Position numbers and translations under genes: made by a program. Positions 47,601-56,220 of a DNA stretch of 64,000 bases are shown here, in pieces. Numbering within the stretch: the stretch's first letter is position 1; each line of letters begins with the position of its first letter. Under the pieces are notes generated by a model, which was not told the DNA's origin, searched no databases, and worked only from the letters and a program-made list of their open reading frames with translations. This DNA is from Verrucomicrobiaceae bacterium (GTDB lineage: Bacteria > Verrucomicrobiota > Verrucomicrobiia > Verrucomicrobiales > Verrucomicrobiaceae), in NCBI GenBank assembly GCA_027484445.1, contig JAIXSY010000026.1, forward strand, positions 1 to 64,000. Direction: 5' to 3'.

Positions 47601-48465
47601 TCGCGGGATCTTTGCGAAGCGATGTGACGATCAAGTCATCTTGAGAGGCCATGATGACTTTCACGGTTTTGTGTCCGAGCTGGATCAGCTGGCGCACGAC
47701 ACCTGCAGTCAATGGCTCATAAGCACGAGCCACGATGAGCTCACCGTCGAGGATGTCTTTGTAGAGCAATTTCGTGGCGATTTCCTCTTCGCTGAGGCCT
47801 TCCTTGAGCTTCAGGTCCTCAATGTTGTAGAACAATTTGAGGATTTCTTCGTCGGTCGAATATCCAATGACTCGCAGCAAGGTCGTCGCCAGGAACTTGC
47901 GGCGGCGACGGCGGCGATCCAAATACACGTAAAGAAGGTCATTGGTATCAAACTGAACCTCAAGCCATGTGCCACGGTCAGGAATGATTCGGAAACCATA
48001 GAGCCAGCGTCCATTCAGGTGCTGGGTGCTTTCAAAACAGATGCCCGGAGAACGATGAAGCTGGGAAACAACCACGCGCTCAGCGCCATTGATGACGAAG
48101 GTGCCGCGGTCCGTCATGAGAGGAACTTCTCCCATGTAAACGCGCTCTTGTTTAGCACCCGCTTCCTCACGCAGTTCAAACGTGACGTAAAGTGGAGCAC
48201 TGTAAGTTTCGGCCTCGCGGATGGCTTCTAGCGACGTCAGCTTTGGATCACCGATTTCGTACATGACGAAATCAAGCGTCATTTTTTGATCGTAACTCTC
48301 GATCGGGAAAACTTCTTTAAACACCGCCTGAAGACCGACGTCTTTGCGCTTCGAAGGCAGAATGTTTTTTTGCAGGAACTCCTCATAGGACCGAAGCTGG
48401 ATCTCGATCAGATTCGGCGGCTCGGCGACTTCGTGGATTTTTCCAAAGTTAGTGCGCTGGGACAT
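44614..48465 (-). CDS. rpoB: DNA-directed RNA polymerase subunit beta
   Basis: The 1283-residue beta subunit shows the rifampicin-region segment [20 protein letters not shown], the conserved [40 protein letters not shown] and the C-terminal [20 protein letters not shown]. Together with rpoC it forms the catalytic core. It is separated from rplL by 345 bases that contain hairpins but no gene, a usual site for differential control of ribosomal-protein and polymerase expression. The ORF start [10 protein letters not shown] is preceded by a weak ribosome site. Confidence 0.99.
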   Translation of the reverse strand: MSQRTNFGKIHEVAEPPNLIEIQLRSYEEFLQKNILPSKRKDVGLQAVFKEVFPIESYDQKMTLDFVMYEIGDPKLTSLEAIREAETYSAPLYVTFELREEAGAKQERVYMGEVPLMTDRGTFVINGAERVVVSQLHRSPGICFESTQHLNGRWLYGFRIIPDRGTWLEVQFDTNDLLYVYLDRRRRRRKFLATTLLRVIGYSTDEEILKLFYNIEDLKLKEGLSEEEIATKLLYKDILDGELIVARAYEPLTAGVVRQLIQLGHKTVKVIMASQDDLIVTSLRKDPAKDEEEALKEIYRRLRPGDPPTVPNAKALVKRLFFDPKRYDLTRVGRYKLNQKLGLKTDTNVRILDPNDVVAAMRYLFNLRAGEGLLDDIDHLGSRRVRAVGELLANQCRVGLARTERLVKERMTLFDVSMDVMTPGKLVNPKALAAVVRDFFARSQLSQFMDQINPLAELTHKRRLSALGPGGLNRDRAGFEVRDVHPSHYGRICPIETPEGPNIGLINSLGSYARINEFGFIETPYRPVKDGVVSDKIEYLTADQEENHHIAQANNVIGEDGRFVGNKVTVRYRGDFLEVEPTKPTLMDVSPKQIVSIAANLIPFLEHDDANRALMGSNMQRQGVPLLEAEAPLVGTGMEGKAARDSRAVIVADANGTVAAATADVIIVTKDGHLPVNDKDFLANPTKSVKTDPDAGTYVYMLRKFGRSNAGTCINQRPLVKRGQKIKKGDVIADGPCTDQGELAIGKNMLVAFMPWNGYNFEDAIVISRRVSREDIYTSIHIEDFEVQARDTKLGPEEITRDIPNVGDEALKNLDQDGVVRIGAEVKPGDILVGKITPKSETELAPEERLLRAIFGEKAADVKDTSLRVPSGCAGIVMDVRIASRGNQNKGEEKEKLSPAEAKKQIKQIEEDYRTKKEDLTEQLTEKLSDILLNEKIPLDVVNGQTGEIILGANKKITKTLLRKLAESYDSIEIDPSPIRNKIFDIIQSFEQKFADADMERERNLDRIETSEDGAADGVVKMVRVFVASKRKLSVGDKMAGRHGNKGVVATIVPEEDMPFLENGTPVDIVLNPLGVPSRMNVGQVLETHLGLAAKALGLKIATPVFDGIPESKIMDYIKEAKKVSGYEWMGLNGKSKLFDGRTGEPFNLDVVVGYIYMLKLGHLVADKIHARAVGPYSLVTQQPLGGKAQYGGQRFGEMEVWALEAYGAAYTLQELLTVKSDDVQGRTRIYEQIVKGDHALEAGTPESFNVLIKEMQSLGLDVKVHKRTAQDAEVEVIERFTA

Positions 48466-48810
48466 AAGCGAGTGGGGAGGCTACGGAGGGGCGGTGGCGG
48501 TAGGAGATGTGGAGGAGGACTCCACGAATACACTCAAAAATCGAAGGTCAGGCCGCCAGCCCGAGCTTCGAGAGATTTGAGAGGGAAAAGCATAGATCCA
48601 TCGGGCATGGGAGGAAGATAGCCAGATGAATAAAAAATACGATGTCCGTTCTCCGGCAGGCTTGCCAGTTCTCGAAAGATTTTTCGAGAGAAATGGCAGG
48701 CATGGTGGAGGTGACGGGCATCAGGGAATGTAAAATAGGTCGGAAATGAGCTTTTTTCTTCCAGATGCCGCCCTGCGGAGGAGCGGCATCTGGTTGAAAA
48801 GAGAGGAGAA
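48466..48810 (-). promoter_or_regulatory. rplL-rpoB intergenic region with hairpins
   Basis: A perfect 11-bp hairpin (48761-48771 with 48783-48793; CCAGATGCCGC/GCGGCATCTGG) begins 18 bases after the rplL stop and lacks a downstream T-run in the transcript, so it is more likely an attenuator or processing site than a full terminator. A second 8-bp hairpin lies at 48670-48689 (TCTCGAAA/TTTCGAGA). No coding sequence is visible. Confidence 0.6.
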
Positions 48811-49194
48811 TTACTTGATCTCCACCTTGGCGCCAGCAGCCTCGAGCTTCTTCTTGACCTCTTCGGCTTCTTCTTTCTTCACGCCTTCCTTCAGCTTGGC
48901 ACCGCCTTTTTCGACGAGTGCTTTGGCTTCGGCGAGGCCGAGACCGGCGACGACGTTGCGGACTTCTTTGATGACGGCGATCTTGTTCGCACCGCCGTCC
49001 ACGAGGATCACGTCGAACTCGGTTTTTTCTTCAGCAGCAGCAGCGGGAGCAGCTCCACCGGCGGCGACAGCCACAGCGGCGACAGGAGCAGCGGCGCTCA
49101 CGCCCCACTTGTCTTCCAGAGATTTCACGAGTTCAGCGACTTCCAGGACGGTAAGGCCGCTCAGTTCTTCAACGATTTTGTTCAGGTCTGCCAT
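48811..49194 (-). CDS. rplL: 50S ribosomal protein L7/L12
   Basis: The 127-residue stalk protein has the N-terminal dimerisation part ([20 protein letters not shown]), an Ala-rich hinge ([19 protein letters not shown]) and the factor-binding C-terminal domain with [20 protein letters not shown] and [20 protein letters not shown]. It recruits elongation and initiation factors to the ribosome. It follows rplJ by 188 bases. Confidence 0.98.
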   Translation of the reverse strand: MADLNKIVEELSGLTVLEVAELVKSLEDKWGVSAAAPVAAVAVAAGGAAPAAAAEEKTEFDVILVDGGANKIAVIKEVRNVVAGLGLAEAKALVEKGGAKLKEGVKKEEAEEVKKKLEAAGAKVEIK

Positions 49195-49382
49195 AGTAGT
49201 GTGTCGGTATCGCCGTCTCCCGGAGCACCGGGTGGTTTAAGAATGAAAGCCCTCATTCCGGCGAGGAACCATTGGGTGTTTGTGTTCAGGCCTAGAAAGT
49301 AGGCCATCTAATCAAAGGTTAAGGGATGAAGTCGATCATCGCGAGGCCGGCAATGGACCTGACCTCGACGACAAAAGCATCA

Positions 49383-49898
49383 TCAGGCGGTCTTCTCGGT
49401 TTTGGCCTTGAGAACGCGAGCCAGAGCGCTGGCAGGCTCGTTGAGCAAACGAACGAGCTTGGAAGCAGGTGCGTTGAGAACGCCGAGAAGGGTGGCTTGG
49501 AGCACTTCTTTCGATGGCAGATCTGCCAGGGCCTTGATGCCAGCCGAGTCAAGCAACTTGCCGTCGAGCACACCTGCCTTGAGGGCTGGCTTCTCGAACT
49601 CCGCCGCGAAGTTCTTCATGACCTTCGCGGCAGCACAGACGTCTTGTCCGCCGCTAACGACAGCGGTTTGACCCACCAAGTGCGTTCCAATGTCACCTGG
49701 GTAGCCCGCTTTCTCAGCGGCTTTCTTCACCAGCGTGTTCTTGAAGACGTGAATCTCTGCACCGGCAGCGGCTAGGCGCTTGCGCAGTTCGGAGAATTTG
49801 TCCACCGTCAGTCCGGTGTAGTCCACCACGAACATGTAGGGTGAGCTGTTGACCCGGCTCAGCAGGTTTTCGATCAGCAGTGTTTTTTCAGCTTTCAT
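49383..49898 (-). CDS. rplJ: 50S ribosomal protein L10
   Basis: The 171-residue protein anchors L7/L12 dimers to 23S rRNA. The N-terminal domain reads MFVVDYTGLTVDKFSELRKR and EIHVFKNTLVKKAAEKAG, and the C-terminal helix (RLLNEPASALARVLKAKTEK) is the L7/L12-binding part. It starts only 20 bases after the rplA stop, so there is no long L10 leader as in enterobacteria, and autoregulation must differ. Confidence 0.97.
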   Translation of the reverse strand: MKAEKTLLIENLLSRVNSSPYMFVVDYTGLTVDKFSELRKRLAAAGAEIHVFKNTLVKKAAEKAGYPGDIGTHLVGQTAVVSGGQDVCAAAKVMKNFAAEFEKPALKAGVLDGKLLDSAGIKALADLPSKEVLQATLLGVLNAPASKLVRLLNEPASALARVLKAKTEKTA

Positions 49899-49918
49899 GG
49901 GGCTTGGGGGCGGCGGAA

Positions 49919-50617
49919 TTAAAGTTTGACGTATTTCGAGACATCAATGCGCAGCGCTGGAGACATGGTCGAGGCCAGGGTAATGCTATGGATGTATTTG
50001 CCACGTGCCGATGCAGGCTTGGCGCGAACGATCGAATCGATGAGAGCCATGCCGTTTTCGACGAGGGCTTTGCTTTCGAATTGAACTTTGCCGATGGTCG
50101 TGGCGATGTTGCCGTTTTTGTCGAGTTTGAAATCGACGCGGCCTGCTTTGACGTCTCTGACGGCGGATGCAGTGTCATCAGTGACTGTGCCTGTTCTTGG
50201 GTTTGGCATCAAACCACGAGGTCCAAGTTGTTTACCCAATTTACGCACTTCATTCATCGCGGCTGGGGTGGCAATGGCGACATCAAAATCCATGTTGCCT
50301 TCTTTCACCTTGGCGATGAGATCTTCATAACCCACGAGGTCAGCGCCTGCGGCTTTAGCAGCTTCAGCAGCAGCACCCACGGCGAAAACAGCCACGCGAA
50401 CTGTTTTACCAGAACCATTGGGAAGTGGGCATGTGCCACGAATCATCTGGTCACCCTTCTTAGGATCCACGCCCATGTGGAAAGAAAGCGTTACCGTCTG
50501 GTTAAATTTGGTTCCTGGCAGCTTGCGCAGAAGATCTGCAGCTTCGTCAAGAGTGAATGCTTTTCCTGCCGGAATCATCTCGGCAGCTTTCTTGTATCTT
50601 TTGCTTCGTGTTTGCAT
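49919..50617 (-). CDS. rplA: 50S ribosomal protein L1
   Basis: The 232-residue protein forms the L1 stalk and often represses its own operon. Typical segments are TVTLSFHMGVDPKKGDQMIR, MNEVRKLGKQLGPRGLMPNP (the signature) and GTVTDDTASAVRDVKAGRVD. It is followed by rplJ and preceded by rplK with 48 bases between. Confidence 0.98.
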   Translation of the reverse strand: MQTRSKRYKKAAEMIPAGKAFTLDEAADLLRKLPGTKFNQTVTLSFHMGVDPKKGDQMIRGTCPLPNGSGKTVRVAVFAVGAAAEAAKAAGADLVGYEDLIAKVKEGNMDFDVAIATPAAMNEVRKLGKQLGPRGLMPNPRTGTVTDDTASAVRDVKAGRVDFKLDKNGNIATTIGKVQFESKALVENGMALIDSIVRAKPASARGKYIHSITLASTMSPALRIDVSKYVKL

Positions 50618-50665
50618 GGTGGTTTGCAGTGGTGGCGAACGATTTTTCGTTCTCCTGCTTGGGGT

Positions 50666-51091
50666 TTATTCTGTGATCTCGATTCCCATCTGACGTGCGG
50701 TGCCTGCCATGATGCGGGATGCACGCTCGAGATCGGTCGTGTTGAGGTCAGCGAGCTTGGCTTTTGTTGCTTCGAGCAACTGCGCTTTGGTGATCTTGGC
50801 GACCTTCTTTTTGTTTGGCTCGCCAGAACCGGAAGCGATGTTTGCCACTTTCTTCAGCAAATTGGAAGCGGGTGGCTGCTTCGTGATGAAAGTGAAAGAC
50901 TTGTCCTTGTAAACGGTGATGACGGTAGGAAGAACATCACCGCCAAGCTTTTGCGTGGCAGCATTGAACTCCTTGCAGAACGCCATGATGTTCACGCCGG
51001 CCTGGCCAAGGGCAGGACCGATGGGCGGAGCTGGGTTTGCGGCACCAGCCTTGATCTGGAGCTTGATTTGTTTGACGATTTCTTTGGCCAT
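50666..51091 (-). CDS. rplK: 50S ribosomal protein L11
   Basis: The 141-residue protein has the N-terminal Pro-rich domain [21 protein letters not shown] and the rRNA-binding C-terminal domain with [20 protein letters not shown] and the closing [13 protein letters not shown]. It forms the GTPase-associated centre with 23S rRNA. Order nusG-rplK-rplA is standard. Confidence 0.98.
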   Translation of the reverse strand: MAKEIVKQIKLQIKAGAANPAPPIGPALGQAGVNIMAFCKEFNAATQKLGGDVLPTVITVYKDKSFTFITKQPPASNLLKKVANIASGSGEPNKKKVAKITKAQLLEATKAKLADLNTTDLERASRIMAGTARQMGIEITE

Positions 51092-51157
51092 GGGCGGTTT
51101 TCGTTACTGGAGGTTGGGAAAAGTGAGAAGAAAGTGAATACTCTTGGAACTTCAGGA

Positions 51158-51739
51158 TCAGGTTGCCTCTTCGGCTTTTTCGACCTGCCAGTATTCGAGA
51201 TCCACCGGTGTCGAGCGACCGAAGATATTGACCGAAACGCGCAGGATGCCGCGCTCGGGATCGATTTCTTCGATCAAGCCGCTCTGGCTTTCGAAAGGAC
51301 CATCTGTGACACGCACATTGTCGCCAACGCTGAAGGCAATTTTGGGCACAGCGCCTTCTTCTTTGTCGCGCAATTGGGCGAGCAATCCTTCCACATCACG
51401 CGGACGAAGGGGGATGGGATGATCTTTAGCACCAGCGAAATTCAAGACACCGTCGGTTTCTTTGACGAAATACCATGTCTTTTCGATGAGCCGATTGTGC
51501 TCATCCAAAAGATGGCAATTCATGATCACGTAACCGGGGAAAAACTTCCGATTGCTTTCGGTTTTCTTGCCTTTTTTTACCTCGGAGACTCTCTCCGTCG
51601 GAACAAGAACATTAAAGATGTAGTCCCCCATTTCCTCCGTCTGGATGCGGCGGGTCATGGAGTCTTTGACCTTGTTTTCAAGGCCAGCACGGACGTGGAT
51701 CACATACCACTGGTCACGAGGGGCAGGAATAGCACCCAT
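51158..51739 (-). CDS. nusG: Transcription termination/antitermination factor NusG
   Basis: The 193-residue protein has the NGN domain (QWYVIHVRAGLENKVKDSMT, KKTESNRKFFPGYVIMNCHL, WYFVKETDGVLNFAGAKDHP) and the C-terminal KOW domain (FSVGDNVRVTDGPFESQSGL). It couples RNA polymerase pausing, Rho action and translation. It follows secE by 46 bases, as in most bacteria. Confidence 0.97.
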   Translation of the reverse strand: MGAIPAPRDQWYVIHVRAGLENKVKDSMTRRIQTEEMGDYIFNVLVPTERVSEVKKGKKTESNRKFFPGYVIMNCHLLDEHNRLIEKTWYFVKETDGVLNFAGAKDHPIPLRPRDVEGLLAQLRDKEEGAVPKIAFSVGDNVRVTDGPFESQSGLIEEIDPERGILRVSVNIFGRSTPVDLEYWQVEKAEEAT

Positions 51740-51785
51740 AATTCAAAGGGGGGACGAAAAAATGATGGAACGGGTTAATGCCGGA

Positions 51786-52010
51786 TCACATCCCGGTGAG
51801 CCAAGCCGTCATGGCATCAAAGGCCTTGCGGAAGGAAAAGTCGAAGAATGCGACGAATCCACCGAGCAAGATCATGCCGACAAAAACGACAATGGTGGAG
51901 TCATACAGCTCTTTGTACTTGGTGAAGCCTTTCTCTTTGGGATCCCAAGGCCAAGTGGCTTTGCGGAGTTCGATGACGACTTCGTTCCAGTAAGCAAGAA
52001 TGCGGCTCAT
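51786..52010 (-). CDS. secE: Preprotein translocase subunit SecE
   Basis: The 74-residue protein has the amphipathic helix EVVIELRKATWPWDPKEKGF followed by one transmembrane helix (STIVVFVGMILLGGFVAFFD), the minimal single-span SecE type. It clamps SecY in the translocon. I start at MSRILAYWNEV (52010); the longer frame adds 12 residues extending toward the tRNA. Confidence 0.95.
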   Translation of the reverse strand: MSRILAYWNEVVIELRKATWPWDPKEKGFTKYKELYDSTIVVFVGMILLGGFVAFFDFSFRKAFDAMTAWLTGM

Positions 52011-52062
52011 GAAGATGGGGACGTGTAATGATTGGGCACTGTCCACTAGACATCGAAGAAGG

Positions 52063-52138
52063 TGGCAGGCCAGGAGGGACTCGAACCCCCAACCGACGGT
52101 TTTGGAGACCGCTACTCTACCAATTGAGCTACTGACCT
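52063..52138 (-). tRNA. tRNA-Trp (anticodon CCA)
   Basis: A 76-base cloverleaf on the minus strand. Acceptor AGGTCAG pairs with CTGGCCT, the anticodon loop reads CTCCAAA, and the 3' end carries an encoded CCA. It lies between tuf and secE. Confidence 0.96.
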
Positions 52139-52221
52139 GTTGGAACCTGACGAACTTCGATGAAGAGGATGGCGACTTTCATGCCGTTGTAAAGTCCGCA
52201 TTGTCACAGGAGATGATGAGA

Positions 52222-52258
52222 CCGCCGCAGGATGGAGTGGATCTCACTCCTGCGGCGG
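52222..52258 (-). promoter_or_regulatory. Strong hairpin downstream of tuf
   Basis: CCGCCGCAGGA (52222-52232) pairs perfectly with TCCTGCGGCGG (52248-52258), 29 bases after the tuf stop. There is no T-run, so it may limit read-through or mark processing before tRNA-Trp rather than terminate fully. Confidence 0.6.
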
Positions 52259-52286
52259 CTCAGACAAGCGAACCTACAGCGCAAAA

Positions 52287-53471
52287 TTAGTCGAGGATGG
52301 TAGCCACACGGCCAGCACCCACTGTTTTACCACCCTCACGGATAGCAAAGCGAATGGTTTTCTCCATGGCGATCGGGGTGATCAGCTCCACGGTGATGGA
52401 GACGTTGTCACCAGGCATCACCATTTCAACGCCCTCTGGAAGGGTCACCGAACCGGTCACATCCGTCGTGCGGAAGTAGAACTGAGGGCGGTAGTTGTTG
52501 AAGAAAGGTGTGTGACGACCACCTTCGTCCTTGGAAAGAACATACACCTCAGCGGTGAATTTCTTGTGAGGAGTCACGGAACCAACCTTGGCGATAACCT
52601 GACCACGCTCAACGTCGGTCTTTTTGATACCACGAAGAAGCAGACCGACGTTGTCGCCAGCACGACCTTCGTCGAGCAGTTTGCGGAACATTTCGATGTC
52701 GGTGACCGTCGTCTTGACCGTTGGGCGGATGCCCACGATTTCGACTTCCTGCATTTTCTTGACGATACCACGCTCGACACGGCCAGTGCAGACAGTGCCA
52801 CGACCTTCGATGGCGAACACGTCTTCGATTGGCATCAAGAAATCTTGGTCGATCGGACGTTCTGGCAGAGGGATGTAACTATCCACAGCTTCCATGAGCT
52901 TGTGAATGTTGGCGCGATGGGTTGCGTCGCCTTCCAGAGCCTTCAGAGCGGAGCCCTTCACGATAGGAATATCGTCACCTGGGAAGTCATACTTGGAAAG
53001 CAAGTCACGAACTTCCATTTCGACGAGGTCAAGAAGCTCTGGATCGTCCACCATGTCCACTTTGTTCAGGAACACGACAATCGCAGGAACGCCGACCTGA
53101 CGAGCGAGGAGGATGTGCTCGCGAGTCTGAGGCATTGGGCCGTCAGCAGCGGAGCAGACAAGGATAGCGCCGTCCATCTGAGCAGCACCCGTGATCATGT
53201 TTTTCACGTAGTCAGCGTGGCCGGGGCAGTCAACGTGAGCATAGTGACGATTGTCTGTCTGGTACTCCACGTGAGCGGTGTTGATGGTGATACCACGAGC
53301 CTTTTCTTCAGGGGCTGCGTCGATTTCATCATACTTCTTCGCTTCGGCGAAACCCTTCTCAGCGAGGGTCGTCGTGATAGCGGCGGTAAGGGTGGTTTTG
53401 CCGTGGTCAACGTGACCGATGGTGCCGATGTTGACGTGCGGCTTGTTGCGTTGGAATGCTTCTTTAGCCAT
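52287..53471 (-). CDS. tuf: Elongation factor Tu
   Basis: The 394-residue GTPase delivers aminoacyl-tRNA to the ribosome. G1 is [10 protein letters not shown]2 lies in [19 protein letters not shown]3 is [13 protein letters not shown]4 is NKVD, and the C-terminal domains read normally to [11 protein letters not shown] start at [14 protein letters not shown] (53471) rather than the longer frame. Only one tuf copy is in this window. Flanking tRNA-Thr and tRNA-Trp fit the usual tRNA-tuf arrangement. Confidence 0.98.
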   Translation of the reverse strand: MAKEAFQRNKPHVNIGTIGHVDHGKTTLTAAITTTLAEKGFAEAKKYDEIDAAPEEKARGITINTAHVEYQTDNRHYAHVDCPGHADYVKNMITGAAQMDGAILVCSAADGPMPQTREHILLARQVGVPAIVVFLNKVDMVDDPELLDLVEMEVRDLLSKYDFPGDDIPIVKGSALKALEGDATHRANIHKLMEAVDSYIPLPERPIDQDFLMPIEDVFAIEGRGTVCTGRVERGIVKKMQEVEIVGIRPTVKTTVTDIEMFRKLLDEGRAGDNVGLLLRGIKKTDVERGQVIAKVGSVTPHKKFTAEVYVLSKDEGGRHTPFFNNYRPQFYFRTTDVTGSVTLPEGVEMVMPGDNVSITVELITPIAMEKTIRFAIREGGKTVGAGRVATILD

Positions 53472-53548
53472 TGGGTGTGAGGGGTAGTGCGCTTGGGTCT
53501 GGTTCGTTTGTCGTGAAACGGAAAGTCCCCGCATGATTCACGCCGTCA

Positions 53549-53623
53549 TGGAGCTGTTGAAGGGACTTGAACCCTCGACCTCGTCCTTACCAAGGACGTG
53601 CTCTACCACTGAGCTACAACAGC
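53549..53623 (-). tRNA. tRNA-Thr (anticodon GGT)
   Basis: A 75-base cloverleaf. Acceptor GCTGTTG pairs with CAACAGC, the anticodon loop reads TTGGTAA, the T-arm is GAGGGTTCAAGTCCCTT, and the 3' CCA is encoded. It is the first gene of the tuf transcript. Confidence 0.96.
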
Positions 53624-53688
53624 GAAAATTGACGGCGGTGATTCACCAAGGAATCTCCTCCTCTTTCGACAACAAAACCGAGGCACAA

Positions 53689-53704
53689 GAATCTAGATAG
53701 ATTC
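53689..53704. promoter_or_regulatory. Palindrome upstream of tRNA-Thr/tuf
   Basis: GAATCTA and TAGATTC form a perfect 7-bp inverted repeat with a 2-base centre, 65 bases before tRNA-Thr. It may be an operator or part of the promoter; no matching second copy is visible. Confidence 0.35.
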
Positions 53705-53887
53705 ATACACCCCGGTTTGTATTCCGAAAAAGTGGCTGACAGCCTATGAAGGGTCGAGGATGTGTCAAAGAGTAATTGAGTTTTTTCAAAAAATTCGGCA
53801 CAGAACCCAACATTTGTGATTTGAAATTCCTGATGGAAGTCTTGGACGAAGCCTTGAAATGCAAATTCTTTTCTTGAGTTGAAGAAG

Positions 53888-53905
53888 TTTCAGAACTATC
53901 TGAAA
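53888..53905 (+). promoter_or_regulatory. Operator of the GbsR-like gene
   Basis: TTTCAGA-ACTA-TCTGAAA is a perfect palindrome ending seven bases before the regulator start codon. A near-identical site precedes the next gene, which supports autoregulation. Confidence 0.7.
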
Positions 53906-53912
53906 ACATAGA

Positions 53913-54449
53913 ATGAACGAAGCGCAAATCCAGTCTCTGCGTCCTGATTGGGAATTAGCCCGAGAAGAATTTGTGGCTCAATGGGGAGCCTTGGGGAGTC
54001 ATTGGGGCATCAACCGCACGATGGCACAGATTCATGCTCTTCTCATGACTGCGCCTGAACCGATGGACACTGAACAAATCATGGCAAGGCTGCACATCAG
54101 CCGCGGGAATGCGAATACTAACCTGCGCGAACTGATCGGGTGGGGCCTGATTCGCTTGATCGTGAAAAAAGGCGAACGTAGAGAGTATTTCGAAGCTGAG
54201 AAAGACGTATGGAAGATGTTCATCACCATCGCCAAAGAACGCAAGCGCCGTGAATTAGATCCCGCACTACTGGTGCTCAAGCAATGCGCTGAGCAAACGC
54301 AGACGGAGACAGCTGGACCGGGCAAGGCTTTTCACGATCAAATGAAGGAGCTGCAAGAGTTCGTCGAATTCGGCATGAAGGTATCTGACACCGTGGCTTC
54401 TATGAAACATGCCTCTGCTCTGCAATGGGCCATGAGGCTGCTGAGTTAA
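53913..54449 (+). CDS. GbsR/MarR-family transcriptional regulator
   Basis: The 178-residue protein has a winged helix like GbsR: FVAQWGALGSHWGINRTMAQ, HALLMTAPEPMDTEQIMARL, HISRGNANTNLRELIGWGLI, VKKGERREYFEAEKDVW, followed by a C-terminal helical dimerisation part. GbsR relatives repress small operons and respond to choline-type or other ligands. Here the same 18-bp palindrome precedes this gene and the next, so it probably represses both. The operator is so close to the start codon that binding would block transcription or translation initiation. The ligand is unknown. Confidence 0.85.
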   Translation: MNEAQIQSLRPDWELAREEFVAQWGALGSHWGINRTMAQIHALLMTAPEPMDTEQIMARLHISRGNANTNLRELIGWGLIRLIVKKGERREYFEAEKDVWKMFITIAKERKRRELDPALLVLKQCAEQTQTETAGPGKAFHDQMKELQEFVEFGMKVSDTVASMKHASALQWAMRLLS

Positions 54450-54467
54450 ATTTTTTTGAATCAAATC

Positions 54468-54485
54468 TTTCGGAAATATCTGAAA
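54468..54485 (+). promoter_or_regulatory. Second GbsR-like operator
   Basis: TTTCGGA-AATA-TCTGAAA matches the first site at 53888 in both arms with one mismatch, 45 bases before the start of the membrane-protein gene. Confidence 0.68.
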
Positions 54486-54530
54486 ATCCAATCACCTCAA
54501 TCGTAATCAATCAAAGAAAAATCACCTGTC

Positions 54531-54923
54531 ATGAATGCCACTCTCTTTTGTTACGGTCTTTATCTCATCCTTGCCCTGAGCCTGACGATTTGGGTAGGAC
54601 GCACACTCCACCAAAATGGGCGGGTGTTCTTGGTCGAATGCTTCCACGGCAACACTGAACTGGCTGAGAGCGTGAACCACCTGCTGGTGGTGGGTTTTTA
54701 CCTGATGAACATCGGCTTTGTCTCACTCCATCTGAAAACACCGGAAGAAGTCTTGGGGACACGAGAGGTCTTCGAAGTCGTTAGCGGCAAGATGGGGATC
54801 GTGCTGCTGGTGCTTGGCGGTATGCATTTTTTGAATCTTCTCGTGTTCACCCACCTACGCCGGCGTGCCCAGCTGGTGAACATGCCACCGCCAGTGCCTC
54901 CTATGCTGAGGATCGGTGTCTGA
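54531..54923 (+). CDS. Small membrane protein under GbsR-like control
   Basis: The 130-residue protein has an N-terminal hydrophobic helix (LFCYGLYLILALSLTIWVG), a second one (HLLVVGFYLMNIGFVSL) and a third (MGIVLLVLGGMHFLNLLVF), so three transmembrane helices with short connecting loops and a basic cytoplasmic-type tail (HLRRRAQLV). I do not recognise a functional family. Its operator and position tie it to the GbsR-like regulator and the DCC protein that follows 48 bases later. Confidence 0.72.
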   Translation: MNATLFCYGLYLILALSLTIWVGRTLHQNGRVFLVECFHGNTELAESVNHLLVVGFYLMNIGFVSLHLKTPEEVLGTREVFEVVSGKMGIVLLVLGGMHFLNLLVFTHLRRRAQLVNMPPPVPPMLRIGV

Positions 54924-54971
54924 ACCGCGCGCAGACCCTCTGGTTTACCCTCAACCCAGCTCCAGTAATCC

Positions 54972-55460
54972 ATGATGCAGAGTCTCACCTTGTTTTATGA
55001 TGCACGTTGCGACTTGTGCTCGCAGGTGCGTGAATGGCTCAGCAGTCAGCCGAGCTATTTGCAGCTGGATTTCGTGCCCTACGATTCGCCTGAGGCTGAA
55101 AAGAGACTGCCTGGGATTCGTCATCTGCACGCTGATCGAGAGATTTTGGTCATGGCAAACACGGGCGAGGTCTGGCAAGGAGCAGGTGCCTGGATCATGT
55201 GCTTGTGGGCCTTGCGCGAATATCGCGCATGGTCTGCACGTCTCGCGAGCCCCGCTTTGCAAGCTGCCGCTCGACAAATCGTGCATTGGATCTCGCGGCA
55301 CCGGGTTCGCTTATCGACACTGCTGCGATTTCGCACTGATGCAGAACTGTCAGCTGCGGCTGCGCAAGCCTATGCGGACAACTCCTGTGCGCTGGCAAGC
55401 TCTCCTGCGCGGCGAAAGGCAGCCAAGCTTGCCTTGCACGATCTCGATCTGATTGATTGA
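54972..55460 (+). CDS. DUF393/DCC-family thiol-disulfide-like protein
   Basis: The 162-residue protein begins with the DCC pattern LTLFYDARCDLCSQV, with the CxxC in a thioredoxin-like first strand and helix, and continues YLQLDFVPYDSPEAEKRLPG. A helical C-terminal half follows (WIMCLWALREYRAWSARLAS). DUF393 proteins are proposed thiol-disulfide oxidoreductases; partners are not known. The gene follows the small membrane protein by 48 bases, so it is probably part of the same transcript. A second in-frame Met one codon later is equally possible. Confidence 0.8.
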   Translation: MMQSLTLFYDARCDLCSQVREWLSSQPSYLQLDFVPYDSPEAEKRLPGIRHLHADREILVMANTGEVWQGAGAWIMCLWALREYRAWSARLASPALQAAARQIVHWISRHRVRLSTLLRFRTDAELSAAAAQAYADNSCALASSPARRKAAKLALHDLDLID

Positions 55461-55608
55461 GATGGGCAGCTACCCGAGTCCGGCGGCAAATCGCGCTTGT
55501 CTTCGGGGCATCTTGACGGAACCCCAGGATGCCATCACTTTGGTTTGCTCATTTCTCATGAATAGGCTGGCGCATTTGCCCGTCTGAACCTCCGCCATCT
55601 CTGAAAAC

Positions 55609-56220
55609 ATGCCCGCCCCCGCTGCGCCTGATCCTGGCGAAGTCCCGGACATCGACCTGGTCAAACGCTGCCAGGCGGGCGACACACGTGCCTTTGACGT
55701 GCTCGTGGGCCGTTATCGGGGGCGGATCTACGCCATGACCTATCACATGATTCAAAATGAAACCGAGGCCTGGGACCTCGCGCAGGAGGCCTTCATCAAG
55801 GCTTGGCGCGCTCTGCCTAGTTTCAAGATGGACTCTGCGTTTTACACTTGGCTTTACCGCATCACCCACAACGTGGTTTACGATTGGCTGAGGAAAAAAA
55901 AGATCCAGGGTGAGGGTGAGTTTGACGATTCACGCACCGAGCATCGAGTGGCTGCCGGAGCCGAGGCCGTGCCTCATGGCGATCTTCCGCCTGACACAGC
56001 ACTGAAAAACGCCGAGCTAGGCAAACGCATTCAGCAAGCCATCTCGAAACTCAGCCCTGAGCACCGACAAGTGATCCTGCTGAGGGAGGTGGAAGGCATG
56101 GCCTACGAGGACATCGCTGCCACCATTCCCTGCACGCTTGGCACGGTCATGAGCCGCCTGTTTTACGCACGCAAGAAACTCCAGGAACTTCTGAAAGACT
56201 GCTATGAATACGCCCACTGA
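55609..56220 (+). CDS. ECF RNA polymerase sigma factor (RpoE-like)
   Basis: The 203-residue protein has sigma region 2 (DLVKRCQAGDTRAFDVLVGR, MIQNETEAWDLAQEAFIKAW, YTWLYRITHNVVYDWLRKKK) and region 4 (LSPEHRQVILLREVEGMAYE, LGTVMSRLFYARKKLQELL), with a linker that contains an acidic, variable stretch. It directs RNA polymerase to envelope- or stress-type promoters. Its 3' end overlaps the anti-sigma gene by 17 bases, so the two are co-expressed. No -35/-10 of ECF type is clear upstream. Confidence 0.93.
   Translation: MPAPAAPDPGEVPDIDLVKRCQAGDTRAFDVLVGRYRGRIYAMTYHMIQNETEAWDLAQEAFIKAWRALPSFKMDSAFYTWLYRITHNVVYDWLRKKKIQGEGEFDDSRTEHRVAAGAEAVPHGDLPPDTALKNAELGKRIQQAISKLSPEHRQVILLREVEGMAYEDIAATIPCTLGTVMSRLFYARKKLQELLKDCYEYAH

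Noticed and set aside
49899..49918. L10-type leader autoregulatory site
   Set aside because: Only 20 bases separate rplA and rplJ, too short for the leader structure known from other bacteria.
49880..51778. 632-codon plus-strand frame opposite rplJ-nusG
   Set aside because: Although it crosses several gene borders, it is antisense to ribosomal genes and has no recognisable domain.
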